A stretch of 64,000 nucleotides of DNA from Micropterix aruncella (GCA_944548615.1 OX155961.1:17525538-17589537), one strand, 5' to 3'. Positions 29,053-40,520 are shown, numbered from the stretch's first letter. Notes: generated from the letters alone by a model not told the origin. A program made the numbers and translations.

Positions 29053-29259
29053 ATTAATACAAGAAATAAAATAATAAGTAAACTTACCAGCTTTGTTTTT
29101 ATCTTCTGGGCCTAAATCAGCCCAATGAGCAACCACTTCCTGTCCTATCTCCATCCATAATTTCACTTTTAATTCCCGATTGGCATAATCCTTCGACTGC
29201 ACATCATACAAAGCAGGTCGATCTTGTATTTCAACTATAAACCGTTCCGTATCGAACAT
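28053..29259 (-). CDS. PIF/Harbinger MADF accessory protein, two exons, antisense to transposase
   Basis: Exon 1 is 29259-29088 (minus) and begins MFDTERFIVEIQDRPALYD, a MADF domain start. The donor is GCTG before GTAAGT at 29087. The acceptor TTTTTTGCAG lies at 28118-28127, and exon 2 (28117-28053) continues VKDLMKKWKNIRDRYMKE to a stop, completing the MADF fold in phase (78 residues). AATAAA on the minus strand is at 27988-27983. MADF proteins of Harbinger elements bind the termini and help the transposase enter the nucleus and recognise DNA (known for the superfamily). Oddities: exon 2 lies inside the transposase intron, transposase exon 2 lies inside this gene's intron, and no BESS or other C-terminal region follows. 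An additional unseen exon is possible. Confidence 0.8.
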
Positions 29260-29339
29260 TTTGACGCGATATTAGCAACGCAAGCGCACGCTTGACGAGT
29301 GAGCGCCTTCACAAGGTCCCGCGCAGAATGACGCAATAG

Positions 29340-29727
29340 CGGGAAACCGCCTAAACGAGTTCAGTGAGGCATCTATCCATATAGGTAAGCATCTATCCCC
29401 AAAAAAATTGTCTCGCAAGAACTATTTTCTGCAAAACCAGTAATAGTTAGGTAAACAAATACCGATTCTAATGTTTTTAAATCATTAAACTAACTATATT
29501 AATATAAAATTTAAATTATGGTTTAATACTTTATTCATTTCATTTTTGTACATTTAGCCCCATTGTTATCAATGTTATAAGTAACTCGGAAAAATTGAAC
29601 ACCGAAATGCAGCTAATGCTCATTGCCCACCTAACTAGGACTATTACAGGGATAATCTGTGCCAATATATTTGGTATTAAAATAATGAGGCTCTTTCAAA
29701 AACTGGGGCATCTATCCCGGTTTTACC
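29340..29727. mobile_element. probable Harbinger 3' terminal region
   Basis: Contains three copies of GCATCTATCC (about 29369, 29390 and 29707), the last as GGGGCATCTATCCCGG near the edge. Repeats of this kind are typical subterminal transposase-binding motifs. No matching end exists on the 27.7-kb side, where the element is truncated. The region between is AT-rich and non-coding. Confidence 0.5.
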
Positions 29728-29843
29728 CTATCTCGCTTATTTATTGAGGCCGAATAAAGGTTATTGCAGATTCGGAAGCAGCGTGATCAATATAATTGGG
29801 TGACGTTAAAAAATCAACAATGTAAAACAGGTTCCTTTAATGC
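29728..29843. repeat. short repeat shared with 36419-36480
   Basis: TATCTCGCTTATTTATTGAG followed by (A/G)CCGAATAAA and TTATTGCAGATTCGGAA occurs here and at 36419-36480. No ORF; family unknown. Confidence 0.6.
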
Positions 29844-29960
29844 AGGGGTCTCCAAACTACGGCCCGCGAGCCAAATCCGGCCCGCCGGGGTCATCAATCC
29901 GGCCCGCGACAGCTAATGACCAGTGCCATCAATCCGGCACGCGACAGATAATGGCTTATT
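29844..29960 (+). mobile_element. hAT-type terminal region
   Basis: Begins CAGGGGTCTCCAAACTACGG followed by CCCGCGAG, the classic 5' end of many hAT elements. An ATCAATCCGGC(C/A)CGCGACAG block is duplicated inside. No matching inverted end found; possibly linked to the hAT transposase remnant at 31441. Confidence 0.65.
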
Positions 29961-29984
29961 GTTGTTTGCTACTGTTACGATAAC

Positions 29985-30045
29985 ACTTCACGGGAGACAG
30001 AACGACCATATTTCGTTATAACTTCCTGAGGTGACGGGTTCGTTC
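29985..30045 (-). repeat. fragment of repeat family A
   Basis: CTGAGGTGACGGGTTCG(T)TCGGTGTAGT is the reverse complement of the first bases of the 27106 copy. Confidence 0.65.
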
Positions 30046-31440
30046 GGTGTAGTATAAAATTAGAAATTATCAAGAAAATTTAACAAGCATAATACCTAAC
30101 GAATAATTGAAACGAATACCACTAACATTATAAACATATCAACATACAACATATAAACAATATAACATATAAAATAGTAATGAAATTTATGTAATTGTAA
30201 TTTTCCACTGACAACAGTTTGTAATTTGGACAAAATTATGTATTAGTCAATGGAGGAAAGTGGGGGGGGGGGGGGTTCTGGACGGCCGACTGCATTGCTG
30301 GGAGACAGATTTCACGTTTTGGCCCTTGGAACTTACGGGAGGAATCAGTATGGCCCTAAGGCTGGAAAGTTTGGAGACCCATGCTTTGATGCATTAATAC
30401 CATATGAAGGGTCCAGGCGAAGAAAGAGCTCAGTCATATTTTTTGGTGAAATGAGTTAACGATGCAATCTTGTAGAGAATTGTACGTAATATCCAATGGT
30501 GAAAGCGACAAGGACATAAACCTGCTCAATCCGCTGCAATCATCGTGGGAAATAAACCGATACGGGGGAATAACTGGATTAGTCTAGGGCAAACTTTTTA
30601 ATAAATTAAAATTAACAATATCACTGATATAACAATATAGACAATATAAATGATATAATAAGGAATACATTATTTCCTTATTACCGTTTAAAACCTTTAA
30701 ACCGCTCTCCTTGGAAATTTATTTTTTTGTGACTGGGCTTGTTCTTCATCTGGGCCCTTCATATATTATTATGGTGTTAGTGAAAAAACAGACACAGAAG
30801 AAATCAAAATTATGCCAGCAAGACGCACTCCATCGCAGGTAAAGTGATTTATCCGGCACGTTAAGGGGTGCTGTTGTCGAGGGCGGGGTGCAAAACAACA
30901 AGCATCATAAAACCCAAGACACATAGAGTTGCGTCAGTTAAGCTTGCTTCATGCAACGGCTAAAAGTCCTAATGCTCCGCACCGGAGTGCGGAACTCTCT
31001 CTGACTGAGAAGTCAGTGACATACTCATATGAGATAAGAAAGATGAGCGTCATATGACCTTGACTTTGCTTGGGGATAGGACTGACATCCGACCCGATAT
31101 ATCGGGACTGTCGCTCTTATTGTATCCTTTGTCCCGACCGTCCCGAAAAACACTAAAATGACCCGGTATCTGCTCAATTCGCACAGTGAATGAATGATTT
31201 AATAAACATAACTCCGGCGGTGGCGATTCGAGAATTGTTTTCTCGCTTACAAGAGCAGATAAGTCGGCGGGGCTACGTACCTCAAAAACTCCTGTCTGAA
31301 CGTGCATCTGAAGATGGAAGTCGACGAAGTCTGTGGAAGAGAGATAGATCTACCTTTTTAATAAAAACCTTTTTATTTAACTATTTTTTAAACCATTTTT
31401 AAAAATATATTTACTTTTTTTCGGAAATCCAGAAAGAAAA
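30046..31440. other. unassigned sequence between hAT pieces
   Basis: No supported gene. A G13 run is near 30262. A minus-strand frame near 31050-31307 contains GYNKSDSPDISGRMSVLSPS, which looks like coding sequence of an element I cannot name. Confidence 0.4.
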
Positions 31441-31608
31441 TTCAAAATGCTAAAACTATGCCAATATTTGTTTGCAATGCCAGCCAACAAGGCTACAGTG
31501 GAAAGGGTGTTTTCTTTAATGTCAGCCGAGTGGACAGATGAAAAAAAATGTTTTCTGCCAAAAACTCTAGTGTCGATATCAGTGACAGATGAAGTATTGG
31601 GTCCTTAA
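31441..31608 (+). pseudogene. hAT transposase C-terminal dimerisation fragment
   Basis: A frame of about 55 codons ending at a TAA (31606-31608) contains MPANKATVERVFSLMSAEW, the hATC dimerisation signature (P.....ERVFS). The DDE core and BED finger are absent. Together with the hAT-like end at 29844 it suggests an internally deleted hAT element. Confidence 0.75.
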
Positions 31609-31649
31609 CCCATGAAGTTGCTGTTCTATAAAAAAAAAATGTGCCAAAA

Positions 31650-32470
31650 ATTTTGTTTGAAAATGTCATTGTCAGCCGATGACACTATTATACTATTCAA
31701 GGGTTCAAACACATTTGAGAAAGCAAACGAGGGCATGGAAATTGTTAAAAATTGGCTAGGAACTTTATGCTGACGCTTAATGTTGGCAAAATCAAATAGT
31801 AATTTTATACAAATGCCATTTAGAATAAAAACCAGAGGTCAACCCACTACTAATAAAACTATTGCAGTACACGAATGTGATAGCGTAGACTGTAGAGTCT
31901 TGTAACTGACAGCCTCTACATAGAGAAATATCTTGAAAATATCTAGGCATCACTCTACATTGATTTCTCCGTAGGGACTCTCATAAATAACGTGGCTACG
32001 AAGGTGCGAAACCTTGGATATGTTTTCAAAGAACTGAGGAATATTCTGGATTCCAAAACACTATAAACTGTTTATTATGTGAATCCCTTATTACTTACGG
32101 CATAATTGGATAGGGTGGATGTGGTAAAGCCCTGCTAAAGCCATTGCAAGTTGCGCAGAAATTTATATTAAAAATTATTCTACGTAGACCATATCGCCAT
32201 GACGACTAATGAACTTTATAAAGGAGCTGAAGTCCTTGATTGTAGGCAACTTTTTCTAAAAACTTCCCTCTTAAAGCTATTTTTGGACAATAACTCAAAT
32301 TTAGGAATAATCAGAACCGATGACCAACGAGACAAGTTTTAGAAAATAGCTTAATTATACCCAGAAGGAAAACATCATCTGGACAAAGATATTACTCTTT
32401 CATTGCGCCGAGATTTTACAATCTGATCAATAGTTAAAAATAAATTAAAGAAATGGTTATCGAATCATGA
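31650..32470 (+). pseudogene. decayed LINE reverse transcriptase fragment
   Basis: A broken coding series: SADDTIILFKGSN (RT motif C, ADD), KANEGMEIVKNWL, then after stops EKYL.IHLY, KVRNLGYVFKELRNILDSKT and LITYGIIGWGGCG, then PLQVAQKFILKII. This is the RT palm to thumb of a CR1/Jockey-type LINE with several stops and frameshifts. The post-RT part recurs at 40270-40520 in a related copy. Confidence 0.75.
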
Positions 32471-33165
32471 CAGACTAACCATATATCAAATGTTAGAAAT
32501 AATAGTTTAATAAAACTTAAGTGCACAAATTATTAAAAAAAATTTAAACATGTATTTTGAGTATATTTTAACAATGAACAAACTAACAAAAAATATATAA
32601 ATTTGTTGTTATATATTATTTTGACAATGAATTGTACTTTTTTGACTAGGTATTTTTATATTTAATCCTATATTACTTAACATAATATATTAAATATTAA
32701 TGACTGTTTCTTTCTTTTCTCTCATATAACTTTATTTATATTTTATTCATATTTATATTATTAAATTTTATACTATATTTATTGCCGATTATATAATGGA
32801 ATTGCATATTATTTATTATATTATCCTTTAATATTACTTATTATTTATTTTTTTTAAGACCACATTTTAGGGCAATTTAGTCTTACTAGCATTTTACTAA
32901 AACTTGTACATTTGTAAGCAATCAAACAATCAAGCAAACTTGATTGTAATATAAGAGCTATAAGTGTTCGAACAATACCCTAGAACGGGCTAGTCCCAGT
33001 TGGGTGACAGAAATAAATAAGCAAAAGGTTAAGGTTTTGCCATTCGGTTCCTGTTATTTTTGTAAGCAAATCAATGTTTTATAGTAATTAATTTTTAAAT
33101 AAATAAACAAATAAAATTTAATTAATAGAATTATTGACCCCTGTTATCTTTGCAGATTTGTCATT
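32471..33165. other. AT-rich tail and unassigned sequence
   Basis: Very AT-rich. Probably the 3' UTR of the preceding LINE up to GGGTGACAGAAATAAATAAGC near 33020, then unassigned. Confidence 0.4.
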
Positions 33166-33335
33166 TTAATGGGAGTTGATTAATTCCTCTACTGTAAAAC
33201 TCTCGTGGACGGGAACCAATGAATGCTTTGAAGGCGTTTTCCACCGACTCTTCAAAGTTGTTTTTTTCCCTTGAAAAAAGTTATCTAAATTCTGAAAAAA
33301 ATGTAACTCTATTGGAGCAAGGTCTGGCAAGTACG
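33166..33335 (-). pseudogene. mariner transposase C-terminal remnant
   Basis: On the minus strand, DLAPIELHFFQNLDNFFQGK is followed, after a frameshift, by NFEESVENAFKAFIGSRPR then EFYSRGIN. This is the final Asp region and C-terminus of a mariner transposase. It is a short fragment, different from the relic at 7.1-7.8 kb. Confidence 0.75.
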
Positions 33336-33337
33336 GC

Positions 33338-33432
33338 ACGTGGCAGTACTCAGTCAGTCACCCATTCAAATACTGACCATACCCGTTGCTGCTTAAATTC
33401 GTTGACCAGACAGGAACCAGTGTTTTAACGCG
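33338..33432 (-). pseudogene. 5S rRNA-derived sequence
   Basis: The minus strand reads CTGGTTCCTGTCTGGTCAAC, then GAATTTAAGCAGCAACGGG, then TATGGTCAGTATTTGAATGG and GTGACTG. This follows the middle and 3' half of animal 5S rRNA (CCGGTTCTCGTCCGATCACC, GAAGTTAAGCAACATCGGG, CGGTCAGTACTTGGATGGGTGACC), including internal promoter boxes A and C. The 5S ends are missing and substitutions are many, so it is not a functional rRNA gene. It joins directly to a mariner fragment. It could be a lone 5S pseudogene or the head of a 5S-derived SINE. Confidence 0.7.
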
Positions 33433-34930
33433 GCTAAGCACTGGCAGAAAAATGTAGATATTCGACAAATGTTCCAAGGTTACTACACGACTGCTCAAAT
33501 AATAAAATGGAGTGTAACGTTTTCAGGGTTAAGGTATGTATTTATGTAGTCCGTTTCTTTATTCCACCGTAACTTCTAAATGCTTGTTCTGAACCGATTT
33601 AGAAGTGTGTGGTATTGTTAGAGTGTTTATTTCATCCCGGATGTCATAGGGTACCTAAACTGTCCAAATTTCAAATGAATAATTGTGCAATAGTCCAAAT
33701 GTAAATAAATTAAGATAAATACATAGTGTTTAGTAACAAATGAAAGGCCTGATCGAGTATATTCCGAAAATACATATATAGATATCTATTTGAAAAATGC
33801 ATAAACCTCAAATATTTAATAAAAAAACGTTTTACCGCACGAGCACCGAAGGCAACCGACTGCGTGCATCGACGGTGGCGGTCGGCGCGAGGCTATATAA
33901 AGCGTCACGAGTGGAGCGCGATCGTCACAAAATACCTGCCGCAGGAGGTGCAGCCCTGCGACACCACACTCAGAAAACCAGGTGAATAGACCCGGCTCAC
34001 GTGAAGCCACGCTAAAGGGCAATCGACCAGCGGAGACGTCACGGGTCTTCGACAAGGCCCGTCTACTGATTCACAGAATGCGCAATCGTCTTTAAGCATT
34101 GGATGATGACACGTTTTACTCTATAAAGAGTAACACGTTAACATCGTTACTCTATTGCTCATGTTACACGCTCCAATGGGGCCGTAATGGAGCCTCCGTA
34201 AATTGAATTCTGTTTCTACGAATTCAACAAACACCTTTAAAAAACTTGCTTTTCAGCGCGAACAATTACTTTCTAATAATTATAAAAACAAGGGTTCACT
34301 TTTTGTAACGGCAGTTGCGTTTTTTATTTTTTAAATTATTGTTCTGGTTTTTAATTGATGTTTTAAATGTCTCAGATATTTCTTTCAACTGTACTTAGGC
34401 AGGATAGTTTTGAACTTGTTTTGAGGTCTATTTATTATACTAATATGTGTATAAATCGTTATGATAAGGTAAATAATTAAATATTTAGAAAAACTACTTT
34501 ATATTAATATTAATTACATAACATTTTATCGTAGACAATAAACAAATCCCCGAGAGAATAAATACATTATCTATAATGATTATATTAACCCCTGTCTACC
34601 TACTCTTGCACAAAATGTGTACTCACTACAATGTCGGACGCGTCTGTCAAGTTGGTAAAATTACCAAAAACATCCAGAAAATGATTATGAAATGATAGCA
34701 CTATCCATTTCAGGAAACTGGTTGTAATTATAACGCATTCGGAAATGATCATAGTTGTTATTGCAATATCCGTTCATCTTTCATCAAAGAAACATATTGA
34801 CATCGTTGTACCCTATCTATATTGTGTCAAGAAAACGATACGATAAAAACCGCTGTTGTCTGCCTGAAACCGACCCCCCGCAGAACTGATGATTTAATTG
34901 AATCGCATGTGTTGCTATCGGAGCTGGGAC
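33433..34930. other. unassigned sequence
   Basis: No supported gene. A locally GC-rich part (33835-34090) has short overlapping ORFs on both strands without recognisable content. Confidence 0.4.
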
Positions 34931-34935
34931 ATCCC

Positions 34936-35191
34936 TATAAATGAGTGCGATATGCCTCAGACGGCGCACAACGCTACAGATAGCCGCTAGTTCCGCAACG
35001 GTCGGCCCGCGAAATCTTTCGAATTGGAACGCGCTGAAAGCGCGCCAAAAACTACCAGTCTGCTGTTTTACTGTTTTTTTTTATACGCAGTGCATGTGAC
35101 GATTTTTTAAATTATATTTTTTGTGAAAACGACTGTAGTGCGTACTCAAAATAAGATTGCGTTCTCTGGGTTAAAATTGACGGATGACAAC
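34936..35191 (+). promoter_or_regulatory. speculative core promoter and first exon
   Basis: TATAAA at 34936, an initiator-like TCAG at 34957-34960, a locally GC-rich stretch, then ACGGATGACAAC followed by a consensus donor GTAAGTA at 35192. This could be a host or element 5' exon with a start codon just before the donor. No downstream exon is identified, and the TATA-initiator spacing (about 23 nt) is short. Confidence 0.2.
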
Positions 35192-35566
35192 GTAAGTATA
35201 CATATTATTGTCAATTTAATAATAACGGAAATGAATAGAATCATCAAAAATGATCTTAAATCAAATAAATGAAAGTCGTACCTCATATAAACATCCTACA
35301 TATGTAAACAAATATCGGCGCAAGAGATGAACAGAGGGTGGTTTTTTTCAGTTAAAATAATATATATTTATATTCTTCCAAACAAATAGTAATTACAGAA
35401 TCATACACGATCTGAACTGAATTTGTCTCTTTTTTTCGTGTAAGGCTTTTTTTTATTTTGAAATAAAACGAAAACTCGGAAACTGTGAAATATGAATTAA
35501 TGCAGTATAGGAACCTTTCACAGAAATCGAAAAAATAAAGGAATACTACTAAATTCGATCATTGTA
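35192..35566. other. unassigned sequence
   Basis: AT-rich, nothing recognised. Confidence 0.4.
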
Positions 35567-36257
35567 ATGCCAAATGTGAAAGAAAAAAGCTTCGTACGCG
35601 TAAAATTTCGAAACTTCAGCTACTTTCACAGCTTGATGTCGTGTGGCATCTTGCTGTGGGGTCATGCTGCTGACGCTGAAAAAATATTTATACTACAGAA
35701 ACGAGCCATCCGCGCTATTTATAAATTAGGTGCTAGACAGTCGTTACGCGGAAAATTTAAAGAAATCAATATTTTGACACATGCATCTCATTACATCTAT
35801 GAAAACTTAATGTATGTGCATAAAAATAAAGAACTGTTTTTAAAAAACTCTGATAGGCATGGTGTCAATACTAGAAATAAAAATAAACTTGCTGACCATA
35901 AAAGTCGACTCGCCAAAACCACAAAATCATTCAAAGGGCAATGTACACGCTTCTACAATAAAGTCCCAGAAATCGTGCAAAATTTATCTGTGATACAATT
36001 TAAGTAATTTATTAAGAAGAAGCTGTACTCAAAGGGCTACTATAAAATAAATTATTATCCAGACGACAAAGACCCTTGGAAATAAAATGGTTTGCTCGAT
36101 GATTTATATCACGTTATATGTCACAATAATTTGTTATAATGTCACAAAAATTTAATTTTTATATCATTTATGTATGTTTGTATATGCATTATTGACGTCA
36201 AAAAGTTACGATTTCGTACTATTTTGAATAAAAAAGTTATGATTATGATTATGATAA
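35567..36257 (+). pseudogene. 5'-truncated LINE, RT C-terminal region, (GATTAT)n tail
   Basis: The frame 35567-36007 encodes the C-terminal end of a CR1/Jockey-like ORF2: YFHSLMSCGILLWGHAADAE, then KIFILQKRAIRAIYKLGAR, then FKEINILTHASHYIYENLMY and FYNKVPE. The 3' UTR ends in ATGATTATGATTATGATAA (36237-36256). The related fragment at 42515-43264 belongs to the same family (ATDIKEVFILQKRAVRAI). The frame is unbroken but starts late in the protein. Confidence 0.8.
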
Positions 36258-37084
36258 ACCAAATTTACATACAAAAAAAAAGAAGTTATTTTAAACTCAG
36301 TTTTTAAGCTTGTTTAAAAAAAACAATCTAACCTGCCGCCAAATAGGTGTGTATGTATTATTTAAAATTTAAAAAACCTAAACTTCCGAAATGTATAGGT
36401 TTGGCGCTTTTTTGAATGCCTATATCTCGCTTATTTATTGAGACCGAATAAATATTATTGCAGATTCGGAACAATCTAGAAGTGGTTCCTATACTGCAAT
36501 AATACCGTGAAATAATATTGTTCCTAGCCACAGTTACCATATTTGAATCGCTGACTATGTAAAGGGAAATATTGTTTTTATTTAATTTTGAAGTGCCTAT
36601 ACACAAATAAGAGTATATTAAAAAATATTCTTAGGTTGGTAAACCTATTAATAAAAATTCTTACTAGTAGATAATGCTGCTATTCTGAAAACTAAAATAT
36701 GCGAATGGCAATATTTTCAAAATTGCTACTGTGTAAACCAACAAATAAACAAACATACAAAGAGAACTAATTGATAGCTTATATTAAATACTCTTTCGTG
36801 GGTCTTATTTGCGCGCTGGTTTAGGCAGAATTAATTCGATTCAAATCTTTATTTTCGAAATCACACAGTCTTACAGTGAATACTTACCGTAAAATAAAAA
36901 AATCGGTTGTCTGTAAAGTCGGTTTACTGAGTTAAACGTGACAACCCAAAAATATATGCTTTTATACTCACTGAATTGACTACAACATGTACCTAAATGT
37001 ATTATTGTATAGCAGTATAATTGTATAATTGTATAATTGTTTATTGTTTAAAGTTAATTGTTTTTTTTTATTTGAAAGTTTGAA
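36258..37084. other. unassigned sequence with a short shared repeat
   Basis: 36419-36480 repeats 29728-29790. The rest is AT-rich; (TTGTATAA)n-like iterations are near 37008-37040. Confidence 0.45.
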
Positions 37085-37220
37085 ATCTCAAACTGTTAAA
37101 TAACGGTTTGAGAAGCGTTTGAGCACGCTGCGCCATCTAGCGGTAGGTAATACGTCGTAAGTAAACAATATCAGCGACATTTTACCAACCGCTAGATAGC
37201 GCATCGTAATGATAGCTTTT
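37085..37220. repeat. degenerate palindromic repeat with paired CTCF-like motifs
   Basis: GCGCCATCTAGCGG (37130-37143) faces CCGCTAGATAGCGC (37189-37202) across an imperfect inverted repeat. The outer flank TTTGAGAAGCGTT is shared with the copy at 41120. Likely a small MITE-like family. Confidence 0.6.
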
Positions 37221-37589
37221 CATACTTTTTTTTTTTTTTAATAAAAGTTGCTTACCTTGTTGCACTTAGTTGTACCCTCACGAAAATTGTCCGTTCAGTA
37301 ATAACATTCCGTATATCAAGAATACATATAAAATTATGTCAAGAATTTAAATCAATCTAGTGATTTTCATTCGTACTATTTTAGACTGAGGTTAGTAAAT
37401 AATTCATTCGCAACCGGTAGATGGCAGCATTTATATTGAATAATAAATATAATAAATGGAAGGCCTCAGAGCGAGGTAACGCCGCATGAGTCATGTTTTT
37501 TCGTGCTTGCAGCCAGCTCCATCGAATTATAAGACGTTGTCAAGTCAAAAAGTAAAACCGTCTACGGAACTCAATAAAAATACAGAAAT
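37221..37589. other. unassigned sequence
   Basis: No gene recognised. Confidence 0.4.
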
Positions 37590-38042
37590 CCAACAGCCCG
37601 TATGGGTTTAACGCCTTACCGCGAAGCACCGGAAAGTTCTACCAGCAGGCCATCCTTGCGCTTTTATTACCAGATTTCGAAAATATTCTACATCTTACAG
37701 TCTAGCAACAGTTTCAAGGTCGCCTGCGCGGCCTCTACCAGACGTTAGCGGGAATTCAAATTCAATTTATTGCGAACCGAGGCGCCCTTTACCCGTCGAG
37801 CTCTCACGGGTCAACGGATCTTTTCTCAGGATAGATGCCGCCAGGTCAACGTCTATCCCCGCTTCTTAGGAAACGTACGTTTCTCGGCTCTCCTGGTTTT
37901 TAGCCGGATTGCGCAAACCATTAGACGCCGCACGGTTGCAAACCGCCCAGTTTCCGCCTACGACTACAGCCCCTTCCAGGTTAAGTCCTTCTTTGAGGAG
38001 GCTACCGGGTGGGAGCTGAACCGTAAGTTCAGTCGACCGTAG
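37590..38042 (+). repeat. GC-rich segment, possibly diverged family A
   Basis: A 90-codon frame (37770-38042) holds RIFSQDRCRQVNVYPRFLGN, then FSALLVFSR. The spacing is similar to family A (LFTQDR..., RNHPRSIGN..., LPRLLVR). The similarity is weak; otherwise unidentified. Confidence 0.35.
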
Positions 38043-38480
38043 ACACAGAAAGGCCCAAGCTGCAAGGAATCATTAGGAACCAATATTGTGTAATATGGAT
38101 ATAAGACAAAATTAAAAAAACACAAGTTTCCAAAGTTACCTTTCTGCAGTTAAAGAATCATCTCTCAGGACTCTAAAAATGGCAGTGTGGATTGTTTTTG
38201 AAAGATTTTAACGAAATTTTTAGACGCAAAAAAAATCATATTTAAGAAAGGCAGCTGTTTTTCTAAAGTCTAATAAGAAAATCGACATAGTTAACGAATA
38301 GCTAAATGTCTTCGTACTCACACTTAATATCGAAAAAACCAATTTTAAACATAGATAAGAGAGGACAACCACAGATAAAAAATCTATAACTATCTATAAA
38401 TGCATGAGCCGTTATCAATGCAATTGTGAGCCATTACAAAAAGTGCTGTTTATAAAATACTTGTGCCAGTTATAGATATT
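38043..38480. other. unassigned AT-rich sequence
   Basis: Nothing recognised. Confidence 0.4.
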
Positions 38481-38481
38481 A

Positions 38482-38990
38482 AGTAAATCAAATCAAATCA
38501 AGTTTATTGTCTTCAAAACCTTTTACATAGTTGTTAAAACTAGATCACAATACTTTGGATAGCCGCTTAAGATTAAAATAATTCTAAAAATCGATACTAA
38601 AGGTTTCTAAAGAGTGTCACCACATAATTTATAATCGTATTAGATACTTCAAACTACATAGTCAAACTACAATCAGGTAATTATTTGACATGATACAGTA
38701 AGAAGAATTATTAAAATACTAACACCTTAAGAAAATTTTGACGTGAGGATTAGTAATTGAGTTGTCATGAAATATAAAATTATATGGTCCTACACAATAC
38801 AATGGATTGTCGAAGAGAAAATCAAATAGTCGTAATAATGACCAAGATGCTGCCGTGTGCTCTACTTTTCGCTACTGGTCCAAGCAATATATTTTTTGTA
38901 ATGCTGCAGGAAATTATACTTTGTGCTTTACCTTTAATAAATAAAATAAATAAATATAATAGTCAATAAAATGGTAAAAATGTCAAGCTA
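38482..38990 (-). mobile_element. minus-strand LINE 3' UTR with (TTGAT)n tail
   Basis: AAATCAAATCAAATCAAGTT at 38485-38505, read on the minus strand, is a TTGATT-type repeat tail; the flanking sequence resembles a LINE 3' UTR. No coding part remains. Confidence 0.45.
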
Positions 38991-39064
38991 ACTGAAGAAA
39001 ATCAGAAATGAACTTGTTAGTAACCTAATTAAAATTCGTCGTAGCTCAAATGGGCTGATCATAG

Positions 39065-39203
39065 ACTTATTATCATCAAGGATCAGACGTCTGGGGTATA
39101 TATTTTTAAAAATCGGTCGTGTCACCCCAAGAGTTTAGTAGTATTTTCTTAAATATGTCGGATTATAAATATTATTTGCGTCGCTTGTATGTATAAGAGA
39201 TAT
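39065..39203. repeat. repeat module C, copy 1
   Basis: Matches 39803-39945 nearly throughout (GGATCAGACGTCTGGGGTAT, then CGGTCGTGTCACCCCAAGAG, and so on). Confidence 0.8.
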
Positions 39204-39309
39204 GCATACAATGCATGCATACAATGTATGCTTTAACGATATTGACATATTTAACCATCAGAATTGGAGGTACGTGAAAAGCTGATTATCAGATCGGATT
39301 GAATTAGCA

Positions 39310-39445
39310 TGCACAAGCACTCACAAGCACATTCGCACTACAGATACACACACCCACACACACACATACATACACGCACACACCCATACAAACACACACA
39401 TACACACACTCACACATACACGCTCTCCATCACACAAACACACAC
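39310..39445. repeat. CA-rich microsatellite
   Basis: Imperfect (CA)n with CATA and CACT variants, 39340-39440. Confidence 0.9.
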
Positions 39446-39654
39446 TAACATCCATACACTCGCACATAGCGATTTTAACTGTTACTTTTAAATTCTCTTT
39501 GGTTTTATTTATATTGTATTGTTTAGCATATTTTGTAATCCTTATATAGCGAATAATTTAAAACATCATTGGCTTTGTTACTGGTATATATATTATGCTT
39601 ATACGTATTTTTTTATGCTGTATGTTTTTAAGAAAAATAAAAAAATAAAATAAA

Positions 39655-40260
39655 ATATTCCAACCAACCTGATTTCCATATGATTAGCGCGCCCTCTGGT
39701 GGACTGATTTCAACCACAATCTTTTCAACTCTTGTCATGACCAAATGATGCCTGCATGCCAAAATTTCAGCTCAATCGGATGAAGTGTTTGGGCGCTATC
39801 GGCTTATTATTATCAAGGATCAGACGTCTGGGGTATATATTTTTTAAAAATCGGTCGTGTCACCCCAAGAGTTTAGTACTTAGTATTTTCTTAAATATGT
39901 CGGATTTAAAATATTATTTGCATCGCTTGTATGCATAAGAGATATTCCAACCAAGGTGATTTCCATATTCCATATTTCACAACGTGATTTCGGTCTAACA
40001 AGGCATCTGTGTACTGAATTTCAAATTTCTAGCTGCGATATATCGAGATTGAAGTATGATTACCGGGCCCTCTGGTGGACTGATTTCAACCACAATATTT
40101 TTACTCTTGTCATGACCAAATGATGCCTGCATGCCAAAATTTCAGCTCAATCGGATGAAGCGTATGGGCGCTATCGTGGAGGATTACACACACACACACA
40201 CTTCAGTTTAGGGTCAAGTGTATTTATCCATCTTCATCTCGATTTTTTTTGCGCGTTCAC
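39655..40260. repeat. alternating B-C-B repeat modules
   Basis: B (39655-39803), C (39803-39945), B (39946-40260). The two B modules share GCGCCCTCTGGTGGACTGAT-like and CCAAATGATGCCTGCATGCC blocks, also found at 24601-25045. The second ends with (CA)n at 40184-40201. Confidence 0.75.
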
Positions 40261-40264
40261 AATA

Positions 40265-40520
40265 CTTTCCCTCCGCCTGGAAAATAAAATTAAGGAATAT
40301 TCTAGACCCCAAAACATTAAACACTACCTATTTTGACTGGTGTCAAAGTATCTTGTGTTACTGGATCATTGGGTGGGGAGGCGGCTACAAAACGATTATT
40401 TGTCCAGCAATGGTAGCTCAGAAGCTGATAATGAAAATTATAAATAGTAAACCCTACAGATACCCGTCGGAAAACCTTTTTGAAGAGTTTGGTCTACTTG
40501 CACTGAGACAGCTGTATTAA
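40265..40520 (+). pseudogene. LINE post-RT fragment
   Basis: WKIKLRNILDPKTLNTTYFD, then ILCYWIIGWGGG, then AQKLIMKIINSKPYRYPSEN, then LALRQLY and a stop. Homologous to the block at 32020-32250 of another copy. The RT catalytic part is absent. It lies immediately after a B module. Confidence 0.7.
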
